DNA from: Shinisaurus crocodilurus
Lineage: Eukaryota; Chordata; Lepidosauria; Squamata; Shinisauridae
DNA length: 64,000 bases
Assembly: GCA_021292165.1 (NCBI GenBank)
Contig: CM037877.1
Location: 126,794,402-126,858,401 of the forward strand
Direction: 5' to 3'
Shown: piece by piece, positions 45,173-57,497 of the stretch
Position numbering within the stretch: the stretch's first letter is position 1
Layout: each line of letters begins with the position of its first letter
Notes under the pieces: model-generated
Database searches by the model: none
What the model was told of the DNA's origin: nothing
The model's input: only the letters and a program-made list of their open reading frames with translations
Position numbers and translations under genes: made by a program

Positions 45173-47200
45173 AATAGATAAAATAAAAGTAAATTATGTG
45201 TTTTACTTAGTATGGACACAACGTCTTCTCTCTCTCTCTCCTTCTCTCTCTCTCTCTCTCTCTCTCTGTTTGTTCATAGGTAGGATTGTACCTCAAAACT
45301 ATTTTCAGTCAGTCTTGTTGCCCTCCCTCAGTTTCAAAATATGTGTTTAGAAAAAAGGACAGCAGCAGCATGTATGCTTTAAAAATAAAGTTAAGCAGTT
45401 TTGTGAAAATGTAATTCATTTTCTCTGAAAGCTGAAATTGCTCTGTAGGATAATAAGAGCAATAATGACATTAAACGTTATGCTAATAGGAGCCATGATT
45501 ATTGTGGCTGCCATAAGTACTTGATGTCCACCTCATTTTGCCCCATTGGCACTCTGCAGGGTTGCCACGGGTTTTTTTACCCTGGCAAATTGTGGAGAGG
45601 CCTGTTGATCTGTCCCCTTCTCACCCCTACACCCCCATTATTTTCCTGTGGTGTTCCCTGTTGTTTGCTGCAGAATTCATGGGGTCGGGGAGTGGAGGAA
45701 CAGGCATTTTAAAACATTCAGTGAATCTCTTCATGATATCTTGTGAACATTGTGCTAATGAAATGATAACATTAATTGTAACTGAGACTGAAAGCTGCAA
45801 GTTATCTTCAACCATTTTTTTTAAAAAAAATAGAAGGTTGAAAATACTCAAGATCTCTCCTTGGAAGACAATTAAACAAAGGAGTGTGCAATCCAGATTT
45901 GCACTGCAGAGAATATAATTAAGAAGCGCATATCTTTCCATTTGAGCTTCTAAAGGCAAATGCAGAGCTACGGTAACTCTCTGGATGATTCTAGGAGCCA
46001 GAAAAGCAAAAGGAACAAAATAGTCCTGTGTCAACCGGTTCTTGCAACAGGTCAATCAGAAGGGCCCCTTAAACTAGGGAGATCAGAAGGCTTTTCCTGA
46101 TTATCTTCAGTATTTATTTCCTTACCTGGTTCACAGGCCACTGCTCTTTGGGCACAATACACAGGGAAGTTCTGTTGAGCAAGCCCCATTTTCACCACAG
46201 TCGTGGAAAAGTACATGTGCGGAGCTACTTCACCGTTGCTGCTTGGAGCCCCTTTTCTGTGGGTTGTCGTTTCAAGCAGCGACCACCATATACGGTACCT
46301 GACTGCCTGTGTGAATGGGACCTTCTGTGTGCTGTCCTTGAATGCTTTGTAGTATGGCAGTGTGGGCCAAGCTCATAGTGCATAGAACCTTATTTGTTAA
46401 ATATATGCACACTGTATATTCCCTCGTAAGAAAAACAAAGCAGCAGGCAGTCTGTGTCTCCCATGAGCATCAGCAGGTGTTCTTTGGTTCAACAGTCCCT
46501 AGTAATTGCTAGAATTTACTGGGCTGCATCTTTTATAGCTGAAAGAGTACAACGCAATGTTTTTGACTCCACAAACAAAACCTACTTCTGTCTTCCTTCT
46601 TCAGTTCCTTTGCATTTTGGAGGCATTCCCAGTAACCCTGGAAAGGTTGGAACAGGTACAAGTTTCTGTGAGTTCAGTATTCAGAACTTGGTAATCAAGC
46701 CTTGAGGGGATTTTAGCCACCAAAATTGATTCCAAAATCTCATTTCTGTTCTAAATGTTGGCCATAGTTTTAATTTGTGCATTGCTGTATTGCAAGCTTA
46801 ATTATTATCTTCTGTGGCTTAGCACAGATGTTTATGCTCTGTTGTTATGAGCTCTTGGTTGCCAATATTTCTTCTAATGTAGAAAACTGTCTTCTGTTCA
46901 CAGCATTCTGCTCAAATGAGGGCAGAATCTCTAGAAAAAATAAGCAAGTTAAACACAGTTGGGGAAGGAATGGAAACAGTGCTTCATTTCTAAAATTTGA
47001 GTTGTATGCTTGGAAGCTGGTTTTAACATACTTCTGAGGGTCTAGTGCATTACTTTTTTAATTGTCACTTTACATGAGTCAAATTAAGCCCTGAGTATAA
47101 AGGAAAGCAGAAGTAAAATTCTGGACTGATAAGTTGTTGACTCCTGATCTTCAAAATACTCAGCTGTCTTCCATATATTCAGTCCAATGACAAGGAATGC
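45173..47200. other. Constant intron 2, no gene seen
   Basis: Non-coding AT-rich sequence with a (CT)n microsatellite at about 45224-45267 and an A/T run near 45813-45830. Confidence 0.45.
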
Positions 47201-47444
47201 AGAGCCAGTGTGGCGTAGTGGTTAGAGTGTTGGACTGGGACTCAGGAGATCCAGGTTCTAGTCCCCGCTCAGCCATGAAACTCACTGGGTGACTTTGGGC
47301 CAGTCACTGACTCTCAGCCTAACCTACCTCACAGGGTTGTTGTGAGGATAAAATGGAAAGGAGGAGGAGGAGGATTATGTAAGCCGCCTTGGGTTCCTTG
47401 CAGGAAAAAAGGTGGGGTATAAATATAATAAATAAAATAAATAA
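47201..47444 (+). mobile_element. tRNA-derived SINE, copy 4
   Basis: A full-length copy beginning AGAGCCAGTGTGGCGTAG, with B box AGGTTCTAGTCCCCG and an AAATAAAATAAATAA tail. Confidence 0.93.
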
Positions 47445-49076
47445 GCAGTTCCCATGCAGGTTGTCTCTAAGAAGGAAGAGGTCAGATCTGATGTGTGTGG
47501 CAGTGGAATCTAGGATGTGTGTGTGATGCAGCTAGCATTAGTACATTAAATTATTTCAGCAGGAACTGGAAAAGAGTAGACGCTATTGCATGTGATTTTT
47601 CAGATATAACTGATGGATTGGTTCCTGCTCATTTTGTTTAGTAGCATGGATATAATGACAAACCTGACTAAGAGTGGGGGAGCCTTGATGATCAAAGCCC
47701 TGGCCAAATCTTTTGACCATGATTTTTTTTTTTTTAAGGCAAGTGATCCTGTTCAAGTTCCCTGTCCTGCCCAAGATTCTTTTTTTCACCAGACGGTGTG
47801 GTTCACTTCAAGCCTGTTGTGGAAAAATGAACCACTGCGTTGTGTTTTGAAGAGGTTCTTAGAGAGGAAAGTTTATTAGTGAATTCACGGATGGCATCTG
47901 AGCACAGTCAGGAATGCCAACAAGAACACAAGGGAGACACTTCCATTTATACTGAATAATATCATGTAGAGGTCAGGTGACAATTGAGTCAGTACAGGAA
48001 ACTGAGAGACAATTCAAAAGGAGACATTTAAACAAAAACAAAAGATCAGGTATTGCCCATCTTCCAGCCATCATGCTAATCAGTAGTCTTTCCCAAGGTG
48101 ATCATCATCAGGCGATCACTCGTGACCGAGTAAGATTGTCTTCCGGGATAAAAGGAGGAAATTCTAAAGAAGATTGTGTAGACTCTAGCGATGGGTCCGT
48201 AAGTGACTGTATCCCAAGGTGATACTGGCTCACAGTACTTTTAGCATAAGCAGGAAAGAGGGTTAGGCAAATCAATAGATGGGTGATTTGCCCCCAGGGT
48301 TGTTCTACAGAAGGTCAAGGAAAGGGTCTGACTCTTGACATGTCAGGACATGTTTCTGTAAGGTAGAAGGAAAGGTCTGACTTCCAGGCCTTTCTGTTTA
48401 AACTAAAGCCTGGACAAATTTTACTTCTACAAGCCCCATTAAATTAAGCATCTGAAATCCAAATGTCTTCATCCACACTGTAGATTAGGCAACTGGTACT
48501 CTCTGCCAGTCAAGAGTTGAGGACTTCTGCCCCCCTTCCTGTTTTTTACCTTTTTATGGTGGTGGCTGTTTAAACATTTTGTGTCTTACACAAAATTGTA
48601 TTCAATAAAAAACTAATCCACAATTACCTTTGAATAGTAGGGCAAAACAAGGCAGGGGTGATGATACAAATCAGGAATAAGAAAGAATTGACCACGTGGT
48701 GAACCATTTGGAAATGGAGTCATCTCCAGAACTTTGATTGTGTAAGAGGATGTACTCCCTCCTTACTCCTATCATTACTTCTCTACCTAATACAAAAAGT
48801 GGTGTGGTGTAGGGGGAGTGGTGCTCCAGGACTTTTTTCATTGGTAGACCCTCCTTGCTCAGGCACATGAATGAGGTGATAATGAGGCTTTCAAGTTTTA
48901 CTACTGTTTGTGACTGGTTAGCATAAAGTGGGGAGAGGAGAACATGGGCTGCATGCAGCCCCTGCTGCCCCCCAAATTCTTTTTTAAAATATGAGTGGGG
49001 GATGGTGCCCACAGTTGCTACAGAATGCTAAAAAGGTCAAAATTAGGTGATTTGCACGCTAATTCTGACACACATT
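47445..49076. other. Constant intron 2, no gene seen
   Basis: Non-coding; no repeat recognised apart from a T run at 47722-47735. Confidence 0.4.
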
Positions 49077-49930
49077 GGTAATTTATCAGTGTCTGTATTT
49101 TCTGCATTTCAGTCTCCCCTGCCACCCCAGCCCCTCAACCATGTACACACACACACACACCTCAGGATAACACTTCATGCGTCTGGTGAGCTGGGCTGTA
49201 ATCCACTCAAGCTTATAATAAATTTGTTAGTCTTTAAGGCAGTGTTCTCCAACCTTGGGTCCCCAGATGTTTTTGGCCTACAACTCCCAGCATGCCCCAG
49301 CCAGCTACACTGGTTGGGGCATGCTGGAAGTTGTAGGCCAAAAACATCTGGGGACCCAAAGTTGGAGAACACTGCAGGTGTCACAAGACTGTTACTTTAA
49401 CTCTGTCTGCATGTCTCTCTCACAGATGCACACACTTAACTTTTGTCCTACTGCTATCTCATGAAGTGTTCTTGAAACGCTACAAAATCCCCCCAAACCT
49501 GTTTACCAGAAGCACTAGTGGGATGAGTGTACATACCATGGGCAATGATGCATCTATCATATCACCTTCAACACTGGGGGGAGGGGATATGTCTCCAACC
49601 TAACAGATAATCTTCCCCCTTCAGCCCAAACTCTCCTTTATTCTACCACGAGTAACTTCACAACACATCAGAAGAAAAGATTTTATTATTTTTCCCAAAG
49701 AAAAAAGAGCAATATAAATATTAGAATATAAAACTTGCGTGTAACACATCAACGTCAGTCTATATGGATGTAAGAAGGATATAAGCATATATATAATATA
49801 TAAGTATAGTTCAATATTAGACACATTGAAAGGACAAGTAAGTGTGTTTCAATTCACATACATTTAAGAGCACAAAGAGCACACAAAGAAGATACAAAGG
49901 AGTAAAAAAAATATTGATGTACACAACTCA
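49077..49930. repeat. Left arm of an 854-bp inverted duplication flanking constant exon C3
   Basis: The reverse complement of this arm recurs at 55769-56622 with the same length and only a few differences, such as CAGATG versus CAGTG and GAAACGC versus GAAACAC. It contains an (AC)n tract, an interspersed repeat with AAATTTGTTAGTCTTTAAGG, and a complete CAGTGTTCTCC-family MITE at about 49240-49374. That MITE interrupts the interspersed repeat at the same point in both arms. Confidence 0.95.
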
Positions 49931-50879
49931 TAATCAAACACAGCCTGGATACTTTTCTTTGATGAGTTTTCTACTTCACACTAGCAGCAGTTTAAATGGT
50001 AACACCTCTTTGCAAGATCATTTTTGTGTCTAATTAAAAGCTAAAGGTGGCATTTCAGCTGACGGAAGATTTTATGTTAGAGCTCAATGTGTTTTACAAG
50101 TTGAACTTATGCAATCAGAAGTAAGCATCACTTATTTTAATGGTGCTTACTCCCAGATAACTATGCACAGGGTTGCAGTCATGGCCCGTAAACTTAATTG
50201 TGATGTACATATATATTTAGAGGTTTGCTTGCTTGTTTTAGATGTCTATGTTTTATGATGGAGTTTTTAACCAGAGCTATATAAATGCTAAGTGTTGTTA
50301 TTGTTATAAATTGTTTGCTTCCAGCCCTTTCAAACACGGCTTTTTGGAATGCTATCCCGATCTTTGTTAATGGGGCAGGCTGTTTGCAGTTGGCTTGGCT
50401 TATTAGCCAGCCTTTATTGTACTTGTTGCCACCAGCTTCCTCTTCCTCCCCACTAACGTCCACTGGCTGGCATGTGCAGAGAGCTTCAGAGAGAGGCAAA
50501 GATTTCTCTTATTTCTGCTGGGATTTGGAGAAACATACCTTGTCTGAATGGTGGGGGGTGGGGTGGGGGGATCTGTTTCTTCCGTTCTCCCAACTTCAGT
50601 GCAAGTGAGCAGCTTTCAGGGGCTGCTGGGAGCCCTTCTCACCGGGGGCCAAGGGCACTTGCCCAGGCAAGTGTATTTGTGGACAACTGGATTCAGAGAA
50701 TTCTGTTTGGCTTAATGGAAGGTACATCTGGATGCTATATATACTATGGAAGATTATGCAAAACAAAAAATGCAACTACTAGTATTTTTTGAAGGGTTCC
50801 ACTTCCATAGTAGCAGCCACAAGTCAGCTTGGAAGGATTTTTATTTTTATTTGTTCAAAATGCCAAACACTATGTACGG
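49931..50879. other. Constant intron 2 inside the inverted arms, no gene seen
   Basis: Non-coding. A degenerate short repeat with GTGCTTACTCCCAGATAAC lies near 50100-50185. Confidence 0.4.
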
Positions 50880-51230
50880 TATATATTTATTTGTTACATT
50901 TCTACACCACCCAGTAGCCAAAGCAATCTGCGTGGTTCACAACAATTAAAACCATAAAATACAACATGATAAAATACAATGTAAAAGTTCTAAAGTTCAG
51001 AACTACCGTATAAAATAAAAATTCAAACCAAAATAAAACCTAGCAGCAGTGCAAAGATTTAAAATGCAATTAACAGATTAAAAACAACAGAAACTGAAAG
51101 ACTAAAATGCCTGGGGAAATAAGAAGGTCTTCACCTGGCGCTGAGCACAATGTAGGTGCCACACAAGCCTCTCTGGAAAGCTCATTCTACAACCAGGTTG
51201 CCACAACAGAAAAGGCCTTCTTTTTAGTAG

Positions 51231-51468
51231 AACAAGGGGGGTAAGGCACCAGTGTATGGAAAAAAACGGAAGAGAAAGGAATCCCAGGTGCCGACTTATT
51301 GCCCAGCGCGTTTCGGCTATGCCGTGAGTTACGAGATAGCTGAAACAATTTGTTCTGCGCAGCATTTGAAAACAGTTTCGCCCCTGACGAAGGCATAGCC
51401 AAAACACGTTGGGCAATAAATATTTTAGTCGGCACATGGGATCCCTTTCTCTTTTGTTTTTTTCTTCA
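51231..51468. mobile_element. Penelope-like foldback with hammerhead-like motif, 9-bp TSD
   Basis: A 238-bp insertion into the L2, flanked by TTTTAGTAG (51222-51230 and 51469-51477). Two inverted copies share GGCATAGCC, GGGCAATAA, GTCGGCAC and a pyrimidine tract. The plus-strand copy has CCCCTGACGAAGGCATAGCC followed by AAAAC. The minus-strand copy has GGCATAGCCGAAACGCGC. CTGACGA, a short stem and GAAAC form the core of a hammerhead ribozyme as found in Penelope-like elements. Each copy is damaged at one of the two boxes. Confidence 0.55.
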
Positions 51469-51720
51469 TTTTAGTAGCCACCCACTGCACTTCCTTTGGT
51501 GGGGGCTCCCGGAGAAGGGCTGCTGAAGATGATCTTCTGGTCTGGGCAGGTACATATGGGAGGAGACAACAAAAAGCTGTTTAGGACTTTGAATGTTAAT
51601 GCCATCAACTTGAATTGGACCTGGAGGTGGACTGGCAGCCAGGGCAGATGGAAAAATAGTACTGGCATAATATGATCACATTGGCCAGTCCCCATTAACA
51701 ATATTGCTGCCCCACATATA

Positions 51721-52165
51721 GGGCCGGTTCACACGACCCAGGTTGCCGGCGGGGGAAGAACCGCGGGGTCATCCACGGGGTCCGGAGGGGCGCCGCACAC
51801 GACCGGCGCCCCGCCCGCGTGGGCAGACCCCGTAGTCCCCGCACCGCAGTGCAGGCCTCCCGGCGCTAGGGGGTGGGGCCCCAGGATGCCCGGAGCGGCT
51901 GTTTGTCCCTGCAGGCTGGAGCAGCGGCGGCTCCGGCCGCTCTGGGCTGCCGTCTCTGTGGGGACCCCGCGGGACGGCCGCCCGCTGTTCCGACGGCACG
52001 GTGACCGCACGCGGTAGGGGCTTACCCCGCTACCGACCGTGGTCACTTTCCGTGGGTCCTGCCCGTGGCTGTCCCGCGGGGGCACCTCCAGTCGACATGC
52101 ACACGACACGGGAACCGCGGGGGAGCAGTGCTCCGCCGCGGTTCCCATGTCGTGTGAACCGGCCC
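51721..52165. mobile_element. GC-rich foldback element (GGGCCGGTTCACACGAC ends)
   Basis: A 445-bp, very GC-rich element with perfect 17-bp inverted ends GGGCCGGTTCACACGAC. ATA lies on both sides (51718-51720 and 52166-52168). Further inverted homology is visible inside (GGAACCGCGG and CCGCGGTTCC near the right end). No coding capacity is evident. Confidence 0.82.
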
Positions 52166-52620
52166 ATAATCTGTTGCAGTAATCCAGATGAGACGTTACC
52201 AGAGCACGGATAACTGTAGCTATCCCTGTCCAGATAAGGACGTAGGTGGTATATCAGCCTAACCCTAAGCTGATCAAAGGTGCTCCATGCCACCAAGTCC
52301 ACCTGTGCCTTTAGTGACAATGCTGGATCCAAGAGTACCCCCAAACTACAAAACTGATCCTTCAGGGGAGCACAGCCCCCTCCTGAACAGGTTGAACATC
52401 ACTCATCTGGGCAGGTGAACCACCCACTAACAGTACCTCCCTCTTGTCTGGATTGAGTCTCAGTTTATTTGCCCTCATCCAGTTTATTGGCCTTCATCCA
52501 GTGCATTACCATCCCCAGGCACTGATTTAGGGCATCCACTGCCTCACCTGGATTTGATGAAAAGGAGAGATAGAGCTGGGTGTTGTCCACATATTGATGA
52601 CACCTCAACCCACACCTCCT

Positions 52621-53075
52621 CTACACATGCACCTGCAGGTTAAATGAGCTATGCGTCTGTGCATGCTTGGGGAATCCAAGGAACGGAATCTTCCAAGTTA
52701 TCAGAAGCCTGGGCACATGGAGTACTTCTATTGCCAGCCAGAGCTGGAAGTGCAGGGATTTTGTTTGTAGGGCTCAAGCAAATTTGCTTCACATTTCAAG
52801 CAAGTACCGGTAATAGAAATTCACATCCATATTCATGTGTAACTTAATGTTTTCCAAAGTGTGGTGCCTGTGTGAATTTCCATTTCTAAGCATCAGGAAT
52901 ACCAAAGCCATTCACTGGAATTGGCAGGGGCCCTTCCCGGATGACTGGTAGTCAAGACCCCAAAATATAAATGGTTTATAACAAATACTATCTTAAGACT
53001 TCACTCTTCTAACTTTTTATTAATTGTTTGCTTTATTATCTCCCCTCTCTCCCGTCATTTCTTGTGCCTGTGTAG
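52621..53075. other. End of constant intron 2
   Basis: Non-coding sequence leading to the pyrimidine-rich acceptor of C3 (CTCCCGTCATTTCTTG, then TGTAG ending 53075). Confidence 0.6.
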
Positions 53076-53329
53076 AAGCTGCTGCCGCCGCCGCCGCCAA
53101 TCCTGATGGAAATTCTACTCTGGGAGGAGGAGCAACGGCAGGCACGATGGGCCTCAGCACTAGGTATGGCCCCCAATTCACTCTGCAGCACGTCCCTGAC
53201 TACAGACAGAATGTGTACATCCCAGGCAGCACAGCTACCCTCACAAATTCCTCGGGCAAACGTGATGGGAAACCTGCAGCCTCTGGAGGTGGAAACAAGA
53301 AGAAGTCAGGAAAGAAAGAGAAGAAGTAG
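53076..53329 (+). CDS. PCDHG: Protocadherin-gamma constant exon C3 with stop codon
   Basis: The terminal coding exon. After the AG at 53074-53075 it completes a Glu codon and reads seven alanines, [57 protein letters not shown] and a lysine-rich end [10 protein letters not shown], with TAG at 53327-53329. This is the canonical gamma-protocadherin C-terminus. C1+C2+C3 total 402 bases, or 133 residues plus stop, slightly longer than the 124 or so of mammals. Part of the excess is the alanine run (53078-53098; two alanines in human). The exon sits between the two inverted arms at 49.1-49.9 and 55.8-56.6 kb. Confidence 0.98.
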
Positions 53330-55500
53330 GATCCACAGGACAACACCACTGCCACCTTAGATCTAAAGGGCAGACTCTTCTAGCACTCCCCCAATTCATA
53401 GCCTAGGATGGAGGATGAATGTGAATTCGTGGTTAGCAACAACAAAAATTAAAGTATGGAACATTGCGAATGTACATTGCTGTCGTCATCAGAGCTATGA
53501 GTAGGTTTCCTACTGCTAGTCCCCATGATGCATAAGTATTTGGGAATAAAACCAGTAACACCCTGTGAATAATGATGAATATGGTTTATACTCTCTTGAG
53601 AGTAATCTAATATGCAAGGGTGTCAGATCTTTGAAACATTTTCTCTAGTTGGTTTGCTCCAGAGTGAACTGTGCAACCTACAATGCTTTGGGTGGTCTTT
53701 CCCCATTGTAAATAATTCTTCTGAACAGGGTTTTTTATTTATACATTCCCCCTCCCCCGCCATTCTCAGTTTCCCAGATTTTGATTAAAGTTCTTGGGGG
53801 GAGAGAAATCAATCTTAACTGGAATCCTTGTTATGAAATTGATAGGGAGTGCTTTAGTTCCTGCTTTGTTTTAAAAGAAATAAGTGTTTATCCTGCATCA
53901 TTACAAGGGAATGACATTCAGCTGCATTGTAAACATTTATCATTTTTTAAAGTTGAACCGATGATGGCTAGAAAAAATGAAACTGAAATTATGGTGCCCG
54001 AGGGGCAGGGTGCACAAACACATTGCAATGGGAAGCCTTCCAAGGGCAGAGGATGCCACAGATCTTAGCAAGGTTGCCCTCGTGGATTGATTTGCAGCGG
54101 CCTCTAAAGAGACAGCACATCTCATTTACAGTTTGGTCCATAAATATTTATGTGTACAGTAAATGTTTCCTGGAATACATTAAAGAAAGTGGAAGTCACT
54201 CGCTTGTGAGCATCGTGAGCTGCTGCTCCTCTAAGCACTGAAATATCTGTTAGTTCCACAAGCAGATGTCTTTGATAAGTGAATGGGCTCTGGTGGCCCT
54301 TGTAGGTAGAGAATTACGAAATGGAATGCTTCACATTTTTCTGCACATCAAGCTGCATGCAACACACTCGCCTCACATCTGCAGTAGGACAGCTGACTTC
54401 ACCTGCTAGAATAGAAAAGTCATTGCATGCCATAAACAGCATGATGTAAATATGCTGTCCAGTGCCCACACCCTGGTGGAACCTGAGCATTGTCTGTCTG
54501 TGAGTAAAGTTCAGTAACAAGATGCATTGCCCTGGGCTGGAGCAGTAGGAAGGTTTGCATATTCCGTATGTCTATGCAGCATAGCCAAGAAATATCCTTG
54601 GTTCACTGGCCTTCACAAATTGATATTAAGTAAACAAGAGTTGGTTTGAGAAAATGAAGGGACCAGGCACAGATAAAGGATGCTGGAATTAGAACTGGAC
54701 GGAGATGTCTGACTGCCAAGCTAGTGACTCTATCCGTAAGGTCAAGTTCTAAACGTTAAAAAAGTGACTAAGCTTTGATGTACTGAAGGTCCTTGGGACC
54801 TCTACCACCACCAATATCAGGATGTGAATCCACTGGATATTTTTTTTTTAAAATCCCTTTGCTGTGATTTGAAATTACTTGTTTTAGGTTAACTACATTA
54901 TTTCATAGCCTAGTATTGGCAGAAACTCAGGCTCTCCTACTCTGTGCCATTCTTTAGATTCTGTACCCGACTCTGCTCACTTACGCACAGCACAGACAGG
55001 AAGGCAGCTGTAGCGTGTGCTTGGCACGCCTGGTTGCCTTTCTGGAGAGACTGTGGGTTACCTTCACTTTCAGCGGCTTCCTGCATCACAGTAGCTGAAC
55101 CACAAAGGCAGAGAAGCAGCATATTTCCAACATGGAAGGATAATCACCAGCCCAAGAACATTTTTATGTTTCTTAAACCTCTAATAAGCAGCATGCCTAA
55201 GGTGGTCCAGCTTTCTATGATCACCTCAGGTTAAATGTCTGACAACTTTCCAAAATGTTGCAGCCCAACCTCATTGGCTATGTAGTATTCACTGCTAGAG
55301 CATTCTGTGCACTATTTGCTGCCTCCCCTGTCTCTAGGAAGTGGGACTCTCTGCAGGAAGAAACTTCTTTCTACATAGGATTTGGGATCCCAGTCACCCA
55401 CCCACCCGCTGTGTCTGGTGACTGCACTAGAAACAGTTTACATAGTTAGTGAAAAAGAAAACAATCCAGGGGAACGTTGTCCTGCACAAGCCCCACTGAA
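53330..55500 (+). other. PCDHG: Probable PCDHG 3' untranslated region (extent uncertain)
   Basis: Sequence after the stop codon has no recognised transposon for about 2 kb. It carries an AATAAA at 53545-53550 and ATTAAA variants at about 53784 and 54179. Which is used cannot be decided from sequence. PCDHG 3' UTRs are usually a couple of kilobases long. Confidence 0.45.
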
Positions 55501-55768
55501 ATTTACAGGAGTGGTGCAAGAGCACGATGGGCCTGTTGCACAGCTCCCGTTGAGCTCAGTGGGGCTTGTGCAGGTGAACCTTCTGTTGGATTGTGCCTAA
55601 GGCTTATTATGTACTGAAGTAGTTATTATGTGACCCTTCTCAAAAGTACTGTAGATGAATTTTAGTCATTCTCTTTTTCCTTTTAATCAGCAAGCTGAAA
55701 GTAGTGTAGTGGTGCTGCAAACTTAGTGATGTGTAGGTTTCTTTTTTTAAAAAAAAAATCTTAGTAAT

Positions 55769-56622
55769 TGAGTTGTGTACATCAATATTTTTTTTACTCC
55801 TTTGTATCTTCTTTGTGTGCTCTTTGTGCTCTTAAATGTATGTGAATTGAAACACACTTACTTGTCCTTTCAATGTGTCTAATATTGAACTATACTTATA
55901 TATTATATATATGCTTATATCCTTCTTACATCCATATAGACTGACGTTGATGTGTTACACGCAAGTTTTATACTCTAATATTTATATTGCTCTTTTTTCT
56001 TTGGGAAAAATAATAAAATCTTTTCTTCTGATGTGTTGTGAAGTTACTCGTGGTAGAATAAATGAGAGTTTGGGCTGAAGGGGGAAGATTATCTGTTAGG
56101 TTGGAGACATATCCCCTCCCCCCAGTGTTGAAGGTGATATGATAGATGCATCATTGCCCATGGTATGTACACTCATCCCACTAGTGCTTCTGGTAAACAG
56201 GTTTGGGGGGATTTTGTAGTGTTTCAAGAACGCTTCATGAGATAGCAGTAGGACAAAAGTTAAGTGTGTGCATCTGTGAGAGAGACATGCAGACAGAGTT
56301 AAAGTAACAGTCTTGTGACACCTGCAGTGTTCTCCAACTTTGGGTCCCCAGATGTTTTTGGCCTACAACTTCCAGCATGCCCCAACCAGTGTAGCTGGCT
56401 GGGGCATGCTGGGAGTTGTAGGCCAAAAACACTGGGGACCCAAGGTTGGAGAACACTGCCTTAAAGACTAACAAATTTATTATAAGCTTGAGTGGATTAC
56501 AGCCCAGCTCACCAGACGCATGAAGTGTTATCCTGAGGGGTGTGTGTGTGTGTACACATGGTTGAGGGCTGGGGTGGTAGGGGAGACTGAAAGGCAGAAA
56601 ATACAGACACTGATAAATTACC
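55769..56622. repeat. Right arm of the 854-bp inverted duplication
   Basis: Reverse complement of 49077-49930. The embedded MITE (about 56325-56458) lacks two bases compared with the left arm. Immediately outside, at about 56690-56790, lies another copy, in the opposite orientation, of the same interspersed repeat present within the arm (GGTGCCACAAGACTG... in part). Confidence 0.95.
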
Positions 56623-57317
56623 TTATTCACAGTGGCCATTTACAAAATAGTTGTTGGGCACAGACATCCTTGCATTGCCGAGCAGATGAACACATCTCAC
56701 GGTGGGGTGCAGTCCACAGAAAGCTTATGCCTCAATAAATGTGTTAAGCCGTTATGGTGCCACAAGACTGTTGTTTTTGCTGCAACGTACCCACTTGGCT
56801 ACCCCTCTAGAAATTAATCAGGGTTAGTGTGTTTTGCAAGTGCATATTTTAGCTGCTGTGGCAGAAAAGAATCCAAACAGAGGGCTAAGATATGGGCAAG
56901 TGAAATGGGGCAATGAAGAACAAAATGTGACAACTTCCTGATGCATGCCACCGCTCCGGTGTTCTTTGACACACTGGGAAGGGGAATCATTCATCCAAGA
57001 TACTGCTACTGCTGAGAGAGGATGGCTGGCCTCTGAGAGGCAGAGGACAGCTTAGACATTCTTTGCCTATTAATTATCAAATGGGAGTGGGACAGCTCTG
57101 ACAAGATATTCTACTCTTTTGAGGGGGGGGCATTTGTACTCTGCAGAAGACACACCTTGCATTGCTGCCCCTCTCCACCAATCCTGCAGTTATCAGTGAC
57201 CAGGCTGTGTGTCAGCAGAAGATAAGAAAGCCAAGCTTGACACTGCAGTCAATAATTCATAGGTCTCGTAAAGCAAGTATGATGCATGCAAATGTGTGAA
57301 CATGCTGTGTTTCCTCC
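56623..57317. other. Intergenic, no gene seen
   Basis: Non-coding. It holds a copy of the interspersed repeat with AAGCTTATGCCTCAATAAAT at about 56690-56790 and a G run at 57123-57130. Confidence 0.45.
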
Positions 57318-57497
57318 AGGGAGCTCAGCGTGGCATATATGCCCTTCCCATTTTATCATCATAACAGCCCTGTGAGGGAGGTTCGGCTGAGCGATAGCGA
57401 GTGGGCCAAGGTGTCACAGGTTCCTGGGTGAGCAGGGATTTGAACCTGGATCCCCCTTGTCCTAGTCCAGCACTCTAACCACTATGCAACACTGTTT
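57318..57497 (-). mobile_element. Older tRNA-derived SINE, antisense
   Basis: The minus strand reads CATAGTGGTTAGAGTGCTGG (A box) and GGTTCAAATCCCTGCTC (B box), then CTCACAGGGCTGTTATGATG. It belongs to the same superfamily as the copies at 34-47 kb but is more diverged and lacks the AATA tail. Confidence 0.75.

Larger units (their letters stand above)
50880..52620 (-). mobile_element. L2-type LINE, antisense 3' part, twice interrupted
   Basis: Read on the minus strand, this is an old L2: LGVLLDPALSLKAQVDLV near 52290-52340, LPVHLQVQFKLMALTFKVLN near 51570-51640, then the 3' untranslated end at 50880-51220. It is split by the 238-bp insertion 51231-51468 and the GC-rich foldback 51721-52165. 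All frames are broken. Confidence 0.82.
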
